In this document: positions 17,372-25,869 of the stretch, in pieces
Numbering within the stretch: the stretch's first letter is position 1
Layout of the letters: each line of letters begins with the position of its first letter
NCBI RefSeq assembly: GCF_001613145.1
Contig: NZ_BDBU01000042.1
Span: forward strand, 62,001-126,000
DNA: 64,000 nt
Direction: 5' to 3'
From: Nocardia jejuensis NBRC 103114
Lineage (GTDB): Bacteria; Actinomycetota; Actinomycetes; Mycobacteriales; Mycobacteriaceae
Made by a program: the position numbers and the translations under genes
The notes under the pieces: generated by a model
Databases searched by the model: none
What the model was told of the DNA's origin: nothing
What the model saw: only the letters and a program-made list of their open reading frames with translations

Positions 17372-17730
17372 CAGTGATGCGTCACCCCGTGCAGCCGCCC
17401 CGACACCGCCGGGAGCGCGGCGACGGCGACCGCCACCGACAGCGCTCCGACGATCCACGCGGTCCAGGAGGCGCCGCTGTAGGCGGAACGGAAGTCCATC
17501 ACCCAGGGGGAGATGAACATCAGGACGCCGAGAACACCCAGCGCGTAGTCGGCGGTGGTGCCTGCCAGCGTCTTGGCCATATGGCCCAGACCGACGAGAG
17601 CGATGAGCACGCCCAGGACCACGAGGGTCCACATGGCTCGGTCATTGTGCGCGACCCAGATGGGCGACAACGCGGCGACGGCTCCGAGAACGACAGCCAC
17701 CGCGTCCTGTGCGCGGCCTTCGGTGAACAT
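17371..17730 (-). CDS. SPW-repeat membrane protein
   Basis: 119 aa with four predicted membrane segments in two related halves, each with an SPxW motif (LSPIWVAH near 22-29, ISPWVMDF near 74-81). Known from the SPW family; its biochemical role is unknown. ATG 17730 follows GGAGG with 7-base spacing. First gene of a two-gene operon with the TetR regulator, overlapping by one base. Confidence 0.85.
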   Translation of the reverse strand: MFTEGRAQDAVAVVLGAVAALSPIWVAHNDRAMWTLVVLGVLIALVGLGHMAKTLAGTTADYALGVLGVLMFISPWVMDFRSAYSGASWTAWIVGALSVAVAVAALPAVSGRLHGVTHH

Positions 17731-17784
17731 GGGGGGCCTCCTTATAAAGGCTGAGGGTATGTCCTGCCTCCAGTAGATTCCTGA

Positions 17785-17802
17785 TTGACCGCCCGATCAA
17801 TA
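17785..17802. promoter_or_regulatory. Candidate TetR operator
   Basis: ATTGACCGCCCGATCAAT: 7 of 9 base pairs are complementary, outer arms ATTGA/TCAAT. It lies between the SPW-tetR operon and the divergent ferredoxin reductase, about 55 bp from the SPW ATG. Confidence 0.5.
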
Positions 17803-17887
17803 AAACCCCGGCTACATTTCGGCACCAGCTCGGGTGTGGTGCGTGACACATCGGTACCGGACCCGGCGAACGGATATCCTCTTCCCT

Positions 17888-19078
17888 ATGTCGGAGTCGG
17901 TAGAACACGTTCTAATTGTTGGTGCGGGGCTGGCGGGTCTGCGAACCGCCGAGGAACTTCGACGTGCCGGTTACGACGGCGAACTCACCCTCGTCGGCGA
18001 CGAGAACCGGGCGCCCTACGACCGGCCGCCGCTGTCCAAACAGTTCATGCGCGGCGACACCGACGACACCGCGCTGCGGCCCGCGGAATTCTTCGCCGAC
18101 GAGCGCATCACGCTGCGGCTCGGCGTCTCGGCCACCGGCGTCCACACCGCCGATCGGCAGGTCACGCTCGGTGACGGGACCTCGATCGGGTACGACCGGT
18201 TGATCATCGCCACCGGACTGCGCCCGCGCCGGATCCCGGACTTCCCCGACGTGCGCGGGGTGCACGTGCTGCGCACCCACGCGGACGCGCTCGGCATGCG
18301 CGAGGAGCTCGCGAACGCTCGCAACGCGGTGATCGTCGGGGCCGGATTCATCGGCTGCGAACTCACGGCAAGCTTCCGCGCCCAGGGCGTGCCGGTGGTG
18401 CTGATCGAACCGCAATCCACTCCCCTGGCCGCCGCCCTCGGACCGCAGGTGGGCGCGCTCGTGGCCCGCATGCACGGCGAGGAAGGCGTGGACGTGCGCT
18501 GCGGAGTCGGCGTGGAAGCTCTTGTGACCGAAGGTGATTCGGTCCGCGGCGTGCGGCTGACCGACGGGAGCGCGCTCGAGGCCGACCTGGTGGTGATCGG
18601 CGTCGGCTCGGTGCCCGCCACCGACTGGCTCACCGAATCCGGGATCCCGCTGGCCGCGCCCATCGACGGCGGCGGCGTCCTCACCGACGAGGTCGGCCGG
18701 ACCACCGTGCCGGATGTCTGGGCCGTCGGCGACGTGGCCGCCTGGCTGCTGGACACCGGCCGCAACAAGCGCATCGAACACTGGACCAACGCCGGGGAAC
18801 AGGCCGCACTGCTCGCGGCCGCGCTGCTGGGCACCGAACCGCCTGCCGCCGTACGCGTTCCCTACGTCTGGAGCGACCAGTACGACGTGAAGATCCAGGT
18901 GCTGGGCGCACCCGCGCTGGCGGACGAGGTCCAGGTCGTGGAGGACAAGGGACGCAAGTTCCTGGCCCACTACTTCCGGGGCGGGACGCTCGTCGCCGTC
19001 GTCGGTGCGGGCATGACCGGCAAGGTGATGAAGATGCGCGGACAGTTGGCGGCCACCGCCGAAGCCGCGGCCCTCTGA
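17888..19078 (+). CDS. Ferredoxin (rubredoxin-type) reductase, FAD/NAD(P)-dependent
   Basis: 396 aa flavoprotein that reduces a ferredoxin serving a P450 or Rieske oxygenase. FAD-binding LIVGAGLAGLRTAEELR near residue 8, second dinucleotide site VIVGAGFIGCE near 150, VWAVGDVA near 280, and the C-terminal domain with YDVKIQVLG. ATG 17888 has no ribosome site but TATCCT ends 7 bases upstream, so a leaderless transcript is likely. A KstR-type palindrome occupies codons 5-9. No ferredoxin or oxygenase gene is adjacent. Confidence 0.88.
   Translation: MSESVEHVLIVGAGLAGLRTAEELRRAGYDGELTLVGDENRAPYDRPPLSKQFMRGDTDDTALRPAEFFADERITLRLGVSATGVHTADRQVTLGDGTSIGYDRLIIATGLRPRRIPDFPDVRGVHVLRTHADALGMREELANARNAVIVGAGFIGCELTASFRAQGVPVVLIEPQSTPLAAALGPQVGALVARMHGEEGVDVRCGVGVEALVTEGDSVRGVRLTDGSALEADLVVIGVGSVPATDWLTESGIPLAAPIDGGGVLTDEVGRTTVPDVWAVGDVAAWLLDTGRNKRIEHWTNAGEQAALLAAALLGTEPPAAVRVPYVWSDQYDVKIQVLGAPALADEVQVVEDKGRKFLAHYFRGGTLVAVVGAGMTGKVMKMRGQLAATAEAAAL
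17901..17914. promoter_or_regulatory. KstR-type operator inside the reductase start
   Basis: TAGAACACGTTCTA is a perfect fit to TnnAACnnGTTnnA. It lies in coding sequence, just after a predicted leaderless start, so a bound repressor would block the promoter. The surrounding 21 bases are identical to the site upstream of fprB. Confidence 0.7.
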
Positions 19079-19119
19079 GGCGGTGAACGCCCGCGTCCGA
19101 GGCTGGTCGAGCACAGCCG

Positions 19120-19163
19120 GGCTCGCCGGGCGTCCGCGATAGGCTCGCCGGGCGTCCGCGATA
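19120..19163. repeat. 22-bp perfect tandem duplication
   Basis: Two exact adjacent copies, 19120-19141 and 19142-19163, beginning ggctcgccgggcg, between the convergent ferredoxin reductase and DUF1330 genes. Confidence 0.9.
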
Positions 19164-19171
19164 GGACTGCG

Positions 19172-19510
19172 TCAGGTGGCGGCGCGGAGTTTGGCGGCCC
19201 GCTCGCGCGGGTCGTACCCGGGGCCGACGCCCTCGATCAGCAACAGGTCGCCGTCGATGTGGTCGGTGCGCAGATGTGCGATCTCCTGGTAGGCGGGCGA
19301 GTGGTACCAGCCCCGGGCCTGGTCCATGTCCCGGAACTCCAGCAGCACCATGCTGCCCGGCCACTCCCCTTCCACCACCTCGGCCGGCGGGCCGTGAATG
19401 ACGAAGCGGCCCCCGAACGGATCCAGGGTGGCCTGGATCCGCTCCAGGTACTCCAGGATCTCCGGATGCGGGCGGCGGGCACGCAGATGCGCGAAACCAT
19501 AGGCGGACAA
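19172..19510 (-). CDS. DUF1330 family protein
   Basis: 112 aa, dimeric alpha-beta barrel fold of unknown function. Motifs: YGFAHLRARRPHPEILEYLERIQATL, FVIHGPPAEVVEGEWPGSMVLLEF, and RGWYHSPAYQ. The start is TTG 19510 behind GGAGTC with good spacing; longer reading upstream to 19624 crosses the intergenic region and is not family-like. The C-terminal tail is a little longer than usual. Confidence 0.8.
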   Translation of the reverse strand: MSAYGFAHLRARRPHPEILEYLERIQATLDPFGGRFVIHGPPAEVVEGEWPGSMVLLEFRDMDQARGWYHSPAYQEIAHLRTDHIDGDLLLIEGVGPGYDPRERAAKLRAAT

Positions 19511-19623
19511 GAAGACTCCTTCGAAGCGAGGACAGCGCCCTCGCGGACGGGACCGGGTCACCGGCCGAACGACCACCGTCGAGAACGACCCCTCGACCGT
19601 AGGACGGGACGCCGGGACAACCA

Positions 19624-19640
19624 ATTACCTCGCAGGTAAT
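19624..19640. promoter_or_regulatory. Inverted repeat, candidate repressor site
   Basis: ATTACCT-CGC-AGGTAAT, perfect 7-bp arms. It lies 114 bp upstream of the DUF1330 start and about 155 bp upstream of the racemase gene. The form resembles HxlR-type operators; no HxlR gene is in the window. Confidence 0.45.
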
Positions 19641-19795
19641 GCACGCCCCGGGTTCGACGAGTTCCGATCCGGCCGCGGTCGCCACGCGCGGGGGCGGCTA
19701 CCGGCGTTCGCGCCGACCCAGGTCCGGGCGCTGTTCCAGGCGGTGGGGCGACCGCGGTTCGCGGTGTGGGGGTGCGATTCACTACCGTGACTGGT

Positions 19796-20593
19796 GTGAT
19801 CGTCGCGCTCATCGATTCCGGACTGGGAATGCTGCCCACCGGTGCATGGCTGCGGAAGCTCCGGCCCGATATCGATCTGCTGCTGCAGACCGATCCCGAC
19901 GGCGCGCCGTGGGGGCCGAAACCGGAACCGTGGGTCATCGACCGCGTGGTCGGCACGGCCCGCACCTCCCTGCGCGAGGGCGCGGAAGTCATTGTGCTGC
20001 CCTGCAATACCGCGAGCGTCATCGCGCTGGAGCACGTCCGCGCCGAAGTCGGGCCCGGCGTCCCCGTGATCGGCACCGTCCCGGCCATCAAACCCGCGGC
20101 CGCGGCCTGCGGGAAGGTGGCGGTCTGGGCGACCGCCGCCACCACCGCCAGCGCCTACCAGGCCGACCTGATCGCCCGCTTCGCCGGCGACGCCGAGGTC
20201 GCCGGGGTGGCCTGCCACGGACTCGCCGACGCCATCGATCGCGGCGACCTGCCCGCCATCGGCGCGGCGATCGCCGGCGCCGCCGACCGCACCCCCGCCG
20301 ACACCGAGGGCATCGTCCTGGGCTGCACCCACTACCCCCTCGTCATCGACCAGATCCTCGCGGCCCTGCCGGCCGGGATCCGCATCTTCGACAGCGCCGA
20401 AGCCGTTGCCGCCCAGACTCTGCGGCGGATGGACGCACTCGGCCGCCCCACCACCGGCACCGCCGCCACCCGGGTGCTGAACTCCGGCCGGCCGGGCCGT
20501 CTGCCCGCCGCCGCGGCCGCCTTCGACTCCGGCCGCCGACTCGGAGCGTCCCCCTCCGACACCGGGGAGATCCGGGCCGTCCCGACCGCCTGA
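19796..20593 (+). CDS. Aspartate/glutamate racemase family protein
   Basis: 265 aa. MurI-type fold: LIDSGLGML at the N-terminus, catalytic Cys70 in LPCNTAS, catalytic Cys177 in VLGCTHYPL. It interconverts an acidic L- and D-amino acid, possibly D-glutamate for peptidoglycan. The N-terminus is divergent (canonical MurI has FDSGVGGLTV), and the gene is not beside the rph-type genes usual for actinobacterial murI, so it may be a second racemase. GTG 19796 or GTG 19787 are the plausible starts. Confidence 0.75.
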   Translation: MIVALIDSGLGMLPTGAWLRKLRPDIDLLLQTDPDGAPWGPKPEPWVIDRVVGTARTSLREGAEVIVLPCNTASVIALEHVRAEVGPGVPVIGTVPAIKPAAAACGKVAVWATAATTASAYQADLIARFAGDAEVAGVACHGLADAIDRGDLPAIGAAIAGAADRTPADTEGIVLGCTHYPLVIDQILAALPAGIRIFDSAEAVAAQTLRRMDALGRPTTGTAATRVLNSGRPGRLPAAAAAFDSGRRLGASPSDTGEIRAVPTA

Positions 20594-20702
20594 GCGCTTT
20601 TCCTTCAGCCGCGCGGTCCCGATGCTCCGGGACTCGATAACGAGAAGGTATCCACGAACTGCGGATATGTTTCGAACACATCGGTGCGGGCACGACCGGA
20701 GA

Positions 20703-21005
20703 ATGAGTACTCAGGAACAGGAAGAACACGGGGAACAGGCCGCCGCGGAGATCATTCCCGAGCCGGAGATCCAGGAGCGGCACCGGCGCCTGGCGCACGA
20801 GATGTCCGAGTCCTATCGCGACGATCGGCCGAACACCGTGCTGCCCGGCAGCGACGGGATGGTCGCCGGAACCGCCGTCGCGGACTGGGTGGACGAGAAC
20901 GGCGACACCGTATTCGACAAACCCGGCGATCACGCGGAGCCCGGACAGGCGATCCGGTCCGATCTCGACTCAGACCGACAGGACGGCGGTCACGAAACCC
21001 GGTGA
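20703..21005 (+). CDS. Small acidic hypothetical protein
   Basis: 100 aa, very polar and acidic (EEHGEQAAAEIIPEPE..., DGGHETR), no signal peptide or membrane segment. Not recognised. ATG 20703 is followed by steady high-GC coding bias. Its last 36 bases overlap the 3' end of the convergent nitrilase-like gene. Confidence 0.55.
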   Translation: MSTQEQEEHGEQAAAEIIPEPEIQERHRRLAHEMSESYRDDRPNTVLPGSDGMVAGTAVADWVDENGDTVFDKPGDHAEPGQAIRSDLDSDRQDGGHETR

Positions 21006-21701
21006 CTCCGGGCCGATCTGGGCCACCAGCGAACCATCGGGTCGCCAGACACCACTGCCGCCGGTGGCGGGCACACCGTCCACCGGCGTGCTGTAGGCGG
21101 AAAGTACCGTCCAGCAACCGTTCTCGACGGACCGGCTGACCATGTGCCCATCACGGCGGCCCTCCTTACCCGCCAGATACAGCGCACTGGCGACATACAC
21201 CTGTGCGCCGGCCGCGACGGTCGCCGCCGCATGCCCCGGATCGTTCACATCGGCGCAGACAGCCAGGCCGAGCCGCGTCCCGTCCACCTCGACAACGGTG
21301 AATTCCGTTCCGGCGACGAACATCTCGGCCTCCACCCCGTGCAGATGGTGCTTCGTGTAGACCGCGATGGGCGTACCGGAATCGTCGAACACGAGCGAGG
21401 CGATCGCATGACCGCCCGGCACCGCGACGACCGCGCCGACCACGGCGAACATCGAATACGCCGCACAGGCAGCTCGCAGTGGCTCCAGGCGGGGATCGTC
21501 CGGCAGTACGGCATAGTTCGCGAGATCGGCCGCGAGCAAGGGCAATTCGTAGCCGGTCAGCGAGAGCTCGGTGAAAACTACTACGCGGGAACCGGTTTCG
21601 GCGATATCGGCCAGCAGGCTCACGTGCCGCGCGACGTTCTTCTCGATGTCACCGGGGATGCAGGTGAGCTGGGCGGCGGTCACGGTGAGCGGGGCGCGCA
21701 T
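20970..21701 (-). CDS. Carbon-nitrogen hydrolase (nitrilase superfamily)
   Basis: 243 aa, hydrolyses an amide or nitrile bond. Catalytic triad visible: Glu45 (FTELSLTGYE), Lys117 (YTKHHLHG), Cys149 (AVCADVNDP). Length is typical of the smaller amidase-like branches. The substrate cannot be told. It ends convergently into the 20703 gene with a 36-bp overlap. Confidence 0.85.
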   Translation of the reverse strand: MRAPLTVTAAQLTCIPGDIEKNVARHVSLLADIAETGSRVVVFTELSLTGYELPLLAADLANYAVLPDDPRLEPLRAACAAYSMFAVVGAVVAVPGGHAIASLVFDDSGTPIAVYTKHHLHGVEAEMFVAGTEFTVVEVDGTRLGLAVCADVNDPGHAAATVAAGAQVYVASALYLAGKEGRRDGHMVSRSVENGCWTVLSAYSTPVDGVPATGGSGVWRPDGSLVAQIGPESPGFVTAVLSV

Positions 21702-21735
21702 GCGGGGAGTCTGTCAGAAGCCCGGGAATGGCGAA

Positions 21736-21771
21736 AGGGCCGCTCCCCCTAGGGGAACGGCCCTTTCAGTA
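21736..21771 (-). terminator. tuf terminator
   Basis: Hairpin GAAAGGGCCG... pairing with CGGCCCTTTC, central CTCCCC/GGGGA, 26 bases past the tuf stop codon. Ends the str operon. Confidence 0.75.
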
Positions 21772-21796
21772 AGAACTGAGTCTCAGGGAGACGGTC

Positions 21797-22987
21797 TTAC
21801 TTGACGATCTTGGTGACGCGACCGGCACCGACGGTGCGGCCACCCTCACGGATCGCGAAACGCAGGCCCTCGTCCATGGCGACCGGCTGGATGAGCTTGA
21901 CGCTCATCTCGGTGTTGTCGCCGGGCATGACCATCTCGGTGCCCTCGGGGAGGGTGACGACGCCGGTCACGTCCGTGGTACGGAAGTAGAACTGCGGGCG
22001 GTAGTTGTTGAAGAACGGGGTGTGGCGGCCGCCCTCGTCCTTCGACAGGATGTAGGCCTGGCCCTCGAACTCCGTGTGGGGAGTCGTGGTGCCCGGCTTG
22101 ACGACGACCTGGCCGCGCTCGACATCTTCACGCTTGATGCCACGAACCAGCAGACCGACGTTGTCGCCCGCCTGGCCGTTGTCGAGCAGCTTGCGGAACA
22201 TCTCGATACCGGTGATGGTGGTCTTCGTGGTCTTCTCGCGGATGCCGACGATCTCGACTTCCTCGTTCACGTTGACGATGCCACGCTCGATACGACCGGT
22301 GACGACGGTGCCACGACCGGTGATCGTGAAGACGTCCTCGATCGGCATCAGGAACGGCTTCTCGGTCTCACGAACCGGCTCCGGGATCGACTCGTCGACC
22401 GCGTTCATGAGCTCGACGATGGACTCGGTCCACTTCGGGTCGCCCTCGAGCGCCTTCAGGCCGGAGACGCGCACGACGGGGGCATCCTCGTCGAATTCCT
22501 GCGAAGCCAGCAGCTCGCGGACCTCCATCTCGACGAGCTCGAGGATTTCCTCGTCGTCGACCATGTCCGACTTGTTCAGCGCGACCAGGATGTAGGGCAC
22601 GCCGACCTGACGGGCGAGCAGCACGTGCTCACGGGTCTGCGGCATCGGGCCGTCGGTGGCGGCCACGACCAGGATCGCGCCGTCCATCTGGGCGGCACCG
22701 GTGATCATGTTCTTGATGTAGTCGGCGTGGCCGGGGGCGTCGACGTGCGCGTAGTGACGCTTCTCGGTCTGGTACTCGACGTGGGAGATGTTGATCGTGA
22801 TACCACGAGCCTTCTCCTCCGGCGCCTTGTCGATCTGGTCGAACGCGAACGCCGCGTTCAGCGACGGGTACTTGTCAGCCAGCACCTTGGTGATCGCAGC
22901 GGTCAGCGTCGTCTTACCGTGGTCGACGTGACCGATGGTGCCGATGTTGACGTGGGGCTTCGTCCGCTCGAACTTCGCCTTCGCCAC
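21797..22987 (-). CDS. tuf: Elongation factor Tu
   Basis: 396 aa GTPase that delivers aminoacyl-tRNA to the ribosome. G1 GHVDHGKTTLTAA, G3 DAPGHADY, G4 NKSDMVDD, C-terminal IREGGRTVGAGRVTKIVK. Starts with GTG 22987 behind AGGAGG with 6-base spacing. Last gene of rpsL-rpsG-fusA-tuf; a hairpin precedes it (23076-23100). Confidence 0.98.
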   Translation of the reverse strand: MAKAKFERTKPHVNIGTIGHVDHGKTTLTAAITKVLADKYPSLNAAFAFDQIDKAPEEKARGITINISHVEYQTEKRHYAHVDAPGHADYIKNMITGAAQMDGAILVVAATDGPMPQTREHVLLARQVGVPYILVALNKSDMVDDEEILELVEMEVRELLASQEFDEDAPVVRVSGLKALEGDPKWTESIVELMNAVDESIPEPVRETEKPFLMPIEDVFTITGRGTVVTGRIERGIVNVNEEVEIVGIREKTTKTTITGIEMFRKLLDNGQAGDNVGLLVRGIKREDVERGQVVVKPGTTTPHTEFEGQAYILSKDEGGRHTPFFNNYRPQFYFRTTDVTGVVTLPEGTEMVMPGDNTEMSVKLIQPVAMDEGLRFAIREGGRTVGAGRVTKIVK

Positions 22988-23075
22988 TTGTGTCCTCCTG
23001 GACTTGTTGTTGCGTGCTTTGCATGCAGCAGTGCGGTTACTTACAGGGGTCGTGCACAACTCCCGGCCGGGGCAG

Positions 23076-23100
23076 GCTGCGAATCATCGAGATTCGCAGC
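23076..23100 (-). promoter_or_regulatory. Intercistronic hairpin between fusA and tuf
   Basis: Perfect 10-bp arms GCTGCGAATC/GATTCGCAGC with 5-base loop. No U-run follows, so attenuation, processing or mRNA stability is more likely than full termination. Confidence 0.5.
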
Positions 23101-23115
23101 GCGCCCCGAGAGTTA

Positions 23116-25218
23116 TTACTCGCCGGTCGCCTTGGCGATGATCTCCTTCGACACGTTGGCCGGAACCTCCGCGTACGAATTGAAGACCATCGAGAAGTTC
23201 GCTCGGCCCTGGGTCTTCGACCGCAGGTCACCGATGTAACCGAACATCTCCGAGAGCGGAACCAGCGCCTTGACGACACGGGCACCACTGCGTTCCTCCA
23301 TGGCCTGGATCTGGCCACGGCGGGAGTTCAGGTCGCCGATCACTTCACCCATGTAGTCCTCGGGCGTGGTGACCTCGACCGCCATGAGCGGTTCCAGGAT
23401 CACCGGACCGGCCTTGCGGGCCGCTTCCTTGAAAGCCTGCGAGCCTGCGACCTTGAACGCCATTTCCGAGGAGTCGACCTCGTGGTAGGCGCCGTCGATC
23501 AGCGAGGCACGCACGTTGACCAGCGGGTAACCGGCGAGGACACCGTACTGCATGGCGTCCTGGATGCCGGCGTCGACCGAAGGGATGTACTCGCGCGGGA
23601 CGCGGCCACCGGTCACCTTGTTGACGAACTCGTAGGACGCACCGTCCTCGCCCACGAAGGGCTCGAGGCCAATGATCACGCGAGCGTACTGGCCCGAGCC
23701 ACCCGTCTGCTTCTTGTGGGTGTACTCGTGCTTGTCGACCGTCTTGGTGATGGTCTCGCGGTACGCGACCTGCGGCTTACCGATGTTGGCCTCGACCTTG
23801 AACTCGCGCTTCATGCGGTCCACGTAGATGTCGAGCTGGAGCTCGCCCATGCCACCGATGATGGTCTGGCCGGTCTCGGCGTCCAGCTTCACGTTGAAGG
23901 TCGGATCCTCCTCCGCGAACTTCTGGATCGACAGGCCCAGCTTCTCCTGGTCGGCCTTGGTCTTCGGCTCGATGGCCACCTGGATCACGGGATCCGGGAA
24001 GGTCATCGACTCGAGCACGATCTGGTTCTGCGGATCGCACAGGGTGTCGCCGGTGGTGGTGTCCTTCAGGCCGATGACCGCGTAGATGTGGCCGGCCTGG
24101 GCCTCGGCAACCGGGTTCTCCTTGTTGGAGTGCATCTGGAACAGCTTGCCCAGACGCTCCTTCTTGCCCTTGGTCGAGTTGATGACCTGGGCGCCGGAGT
24201 CGACCTTGCCCGAGTAGACGCGCACGTAGGTCAGCTTGCCGAAGAACGGGTGGGTCGCGACCTTGAACGCCAGCGCGGAGAACGGAGCTTCGACGCTCGC
24301 GTCCCGGTGGATGATCTCGTCTTCCTTGTTGGGGACGTGACCATCGGTGCCGCCGTCGTCCAGCGGGTTCGGCAGGTACGCGATGACGGCGTCGAGCATG
24401 GGCTGAACGCCCTTGTTCTTGAACGCCGAACCGCACAGCACCGGGTAGAGCTCCGAGTTGACGGTCATCTTGCGAATCGCGCCCTGGACCTCTTCGATGG
24501 TGAGTTCCTCGCCGCCGAAGAACTTCTCCAGCAGCGCCTCGTCGGACTCGGCGACGGTCTCGAGCAGCTCCTGGCGGTACTGCTCGGCGCGCTCCTTGAG
24601 GTCCTCCGGGATCTCGATGACCTCGTACTGCTCACCGAGCTTGGTCTCGCCACGCCAGATCTTCGCGTTCATCTCGACCAGGTCGACGATGCCCTCGAAG
24701 TTGTCCTCGGCGCCGATCGGCAGCTGGATGACCAGCGGCTTGGCACCCAGGCGGTCCTTGATGGTCTGGACGGTGAAGTAGAAGTCCGCGCCCAGCTTGT
24801 CCATCTTGTTCACGAAGCAGATGCGCGGCACGTCGTACTTATCGGCCTGACGCCACACCTGCTCGGACTGCGGCTCGACGCCTTCCTTGCCATCGAACAC
24901 CGCGACCGCGCCATCGAGCACGCGCAGCGACCGCTCCACCTCGACGGTGAAGTCGACGTGCCCGGGGGTGTCGATGATGTTGATCTGGTTGTCTTTCCAG
25001 TAACAGGTCGTCGCGGCGGACGTGATCGTGATGCCGCGTTCCTGCTCCTGCGCCATCCAGTCCATGGTGGCTGCGCCGTCGTGGACCTCACCGATCTTGT
25101 ACGTGATACCGGTGTAGAAGAGGATGCGTTCGGTGGTGGTGGTCTTGCCCGCATCGATGTGGGCCATGATGCCGATGTTGCGGACCTTGTTCAGGTCGGT
25201 GAGCACTTCCTGTGCCAC
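23116..25218 (-). CDS. fusA: Elongation factor G
   Basis: 700 aa translocase GTPase. G1 AHIDAGKTTTTERILFYTG, G3 DTPGHVDF, G4 NKMDKLGADF, plus domains II-V with GSGQYARVIIGLEP and IPSVDAGIQDAM. GTG 25218 follows GGGGAAG. In the str operon, 179 bp after rpsG; that gap contains a hairpin. Confidence 0.98.
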   Translation of the reverse strand: MAQEVLTDLNKVRNIGIMAHIDAGKTTTTERILFYTGITYKIGEVHDGAATMDWMAQEQERGITITSAATTCYWKDNQINIIDTPGHVDFTVEVERSLRVLDGAVAVFDGKEGVEPQSEQVWRQADKYDVPRICFVNKMDKLGADFYFTVQTIKDRLGAKPLVIQLPIGAEDNFEGIVDLVEMNAKIWRGETKLGEQYEVIEIPEDLKERAEQYRQELLETVAESDEALLEKFFGGEELTIEEVQGAIRKMTVNSELYPVLCGSAFKNKGVQPMLDAVIAYLPNPLDDGGTDGHVPNKEDEIIHRDASVEAPFSALAFKVATHPFFGKLTYVRVYSGKVDSGAQVINSTKGKKERLGKLFQMHSNKENPVAEAQAGHIYAVIGLKDTTTGDTLCDPQNQIVLESMTFPDPVIQVAIEPKTKADQEKLGLSIQKFAEEDPTFNVKLDAETGQTIIGGMGELQLDIYVDRMKREFKVEANIGKPQVAYRETITKTVDKHEYTHKKQTGGSGQYARVIIGLEPFVGEDGASYEFVNKVTGGRVPREYIPSVDAGIQDAMQYGVLAGYPLVNVRASLIDGAYHEVDSSEMAFKVAGSQAFKEAARKAGPVILEPLMAVEVTTPEDYMGEVIGDLNSRRGQIQAMEERSGARVVKALVPLSEMFGYIGDLRSKTQGRANFSMVFNSYAEVPANVSKEIIAKATGE

Positions 25219-25317
25219 GGAAATCTTCCCCGCTCGTTTTTTAGATGGGTTGTTCGGGAGCGACCCGCCGCCGCTCGATCTCGAGAACTCGGTTCAGCGG
25301 GTCAACACTGTGTCAAT

Positions 25318-25350
25318 GTCCGGCGCGACGCCTTCGACGGCACGCCGGAC
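25318..25350 (-). promoter_or_regulatory. Intercistronic hairpin between rpsG and fusA
   Basis: Arms GTCCGGCG/CGCCGGAC with a nested GCC-TTCG stem. Not followed by a U-run. Possible processing or attenuation site that sets the ratio of ribosomal proteins to elongation factors. Confidence 0.4.
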
Positions 25351-25397
25351 CATGACTCACTTCCCGGCGCATCCGAACGGAGGGGCCGGGCAGCGAA

Positions 25398-25868
25398 TCA
25401 CCAGCGGTAGTGCGCGAACGCCCGGTTGGACTCAGCCATCTTGTGGGTGTCCTCGCGACGCTTCACCGAAGCGCCCAGACCGTTGCTCGCGTCCAGCAGC
25501 TCGTTGGCGAGACGCTCGATCATGGTCTTCTCACGACGAGCGCGGGAGTAGCTGACCAGCCAGCGCATCGCGAGGGTGTTGGCGCGGCCCGGACGGACCT
25601 CGATCGGCACCTGGTAGGTGGCGCCACCGACGCGGCGGGGCTTCACCTCGAGGGCGGGCTTGACGTTGTCCAGCGCACGCTTGAGAGTGACGACCGGATC
25701 GGTGCCGGTCTTCTCGCGTGCCTGCTCCATGGCGCCGTAGACGATGCGCTCGGCGGTGGACTTCTTGCCGTCCAGCAGGATCTTGTTGACCAGCTGGGTG
25801 ACCAGCGGGGACCCGTAGACCGGGTCGTTGATCAGCGGACGCTTGGGTGCGGGGCCCTTGCGTGGCAT
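25398..25868 (-). CDS. rpsG: 30S ribosomal protein S7
   Basis: 156 aa, binds 16S rRNA 3' domain. MPRKGPAPKRPLINDPVYGSPLVTQLVNK, GGATYQVPIEVRPGRANTLAMRW, SNRAFAHYRW at the end. Starts one base after the rpsL stop, so the two are tightly coupled. Confidence 0.98.
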   Translation of the reverse strand: MPRKGPAPKRPLINDPVYGSPLVTQLVNKILLDGKKSTAERIVYGAMEQAREKTGTDPVVTLKRALDNVKPALEVKPRRVGGATYQVPIEVRPGRANTLAMRWLVSYSRARREKTMIERLANELLDASNGLGASVKRREDTHKMAESNRAFAHYRW

Positions 25869-25869
25869 A

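Noticed and set aside
22990..25410. 806-codon plus-strand frame opposite fusA
   Set aside because: Antisense shadow; the opposite frame is EF-G with every GTPase motif.
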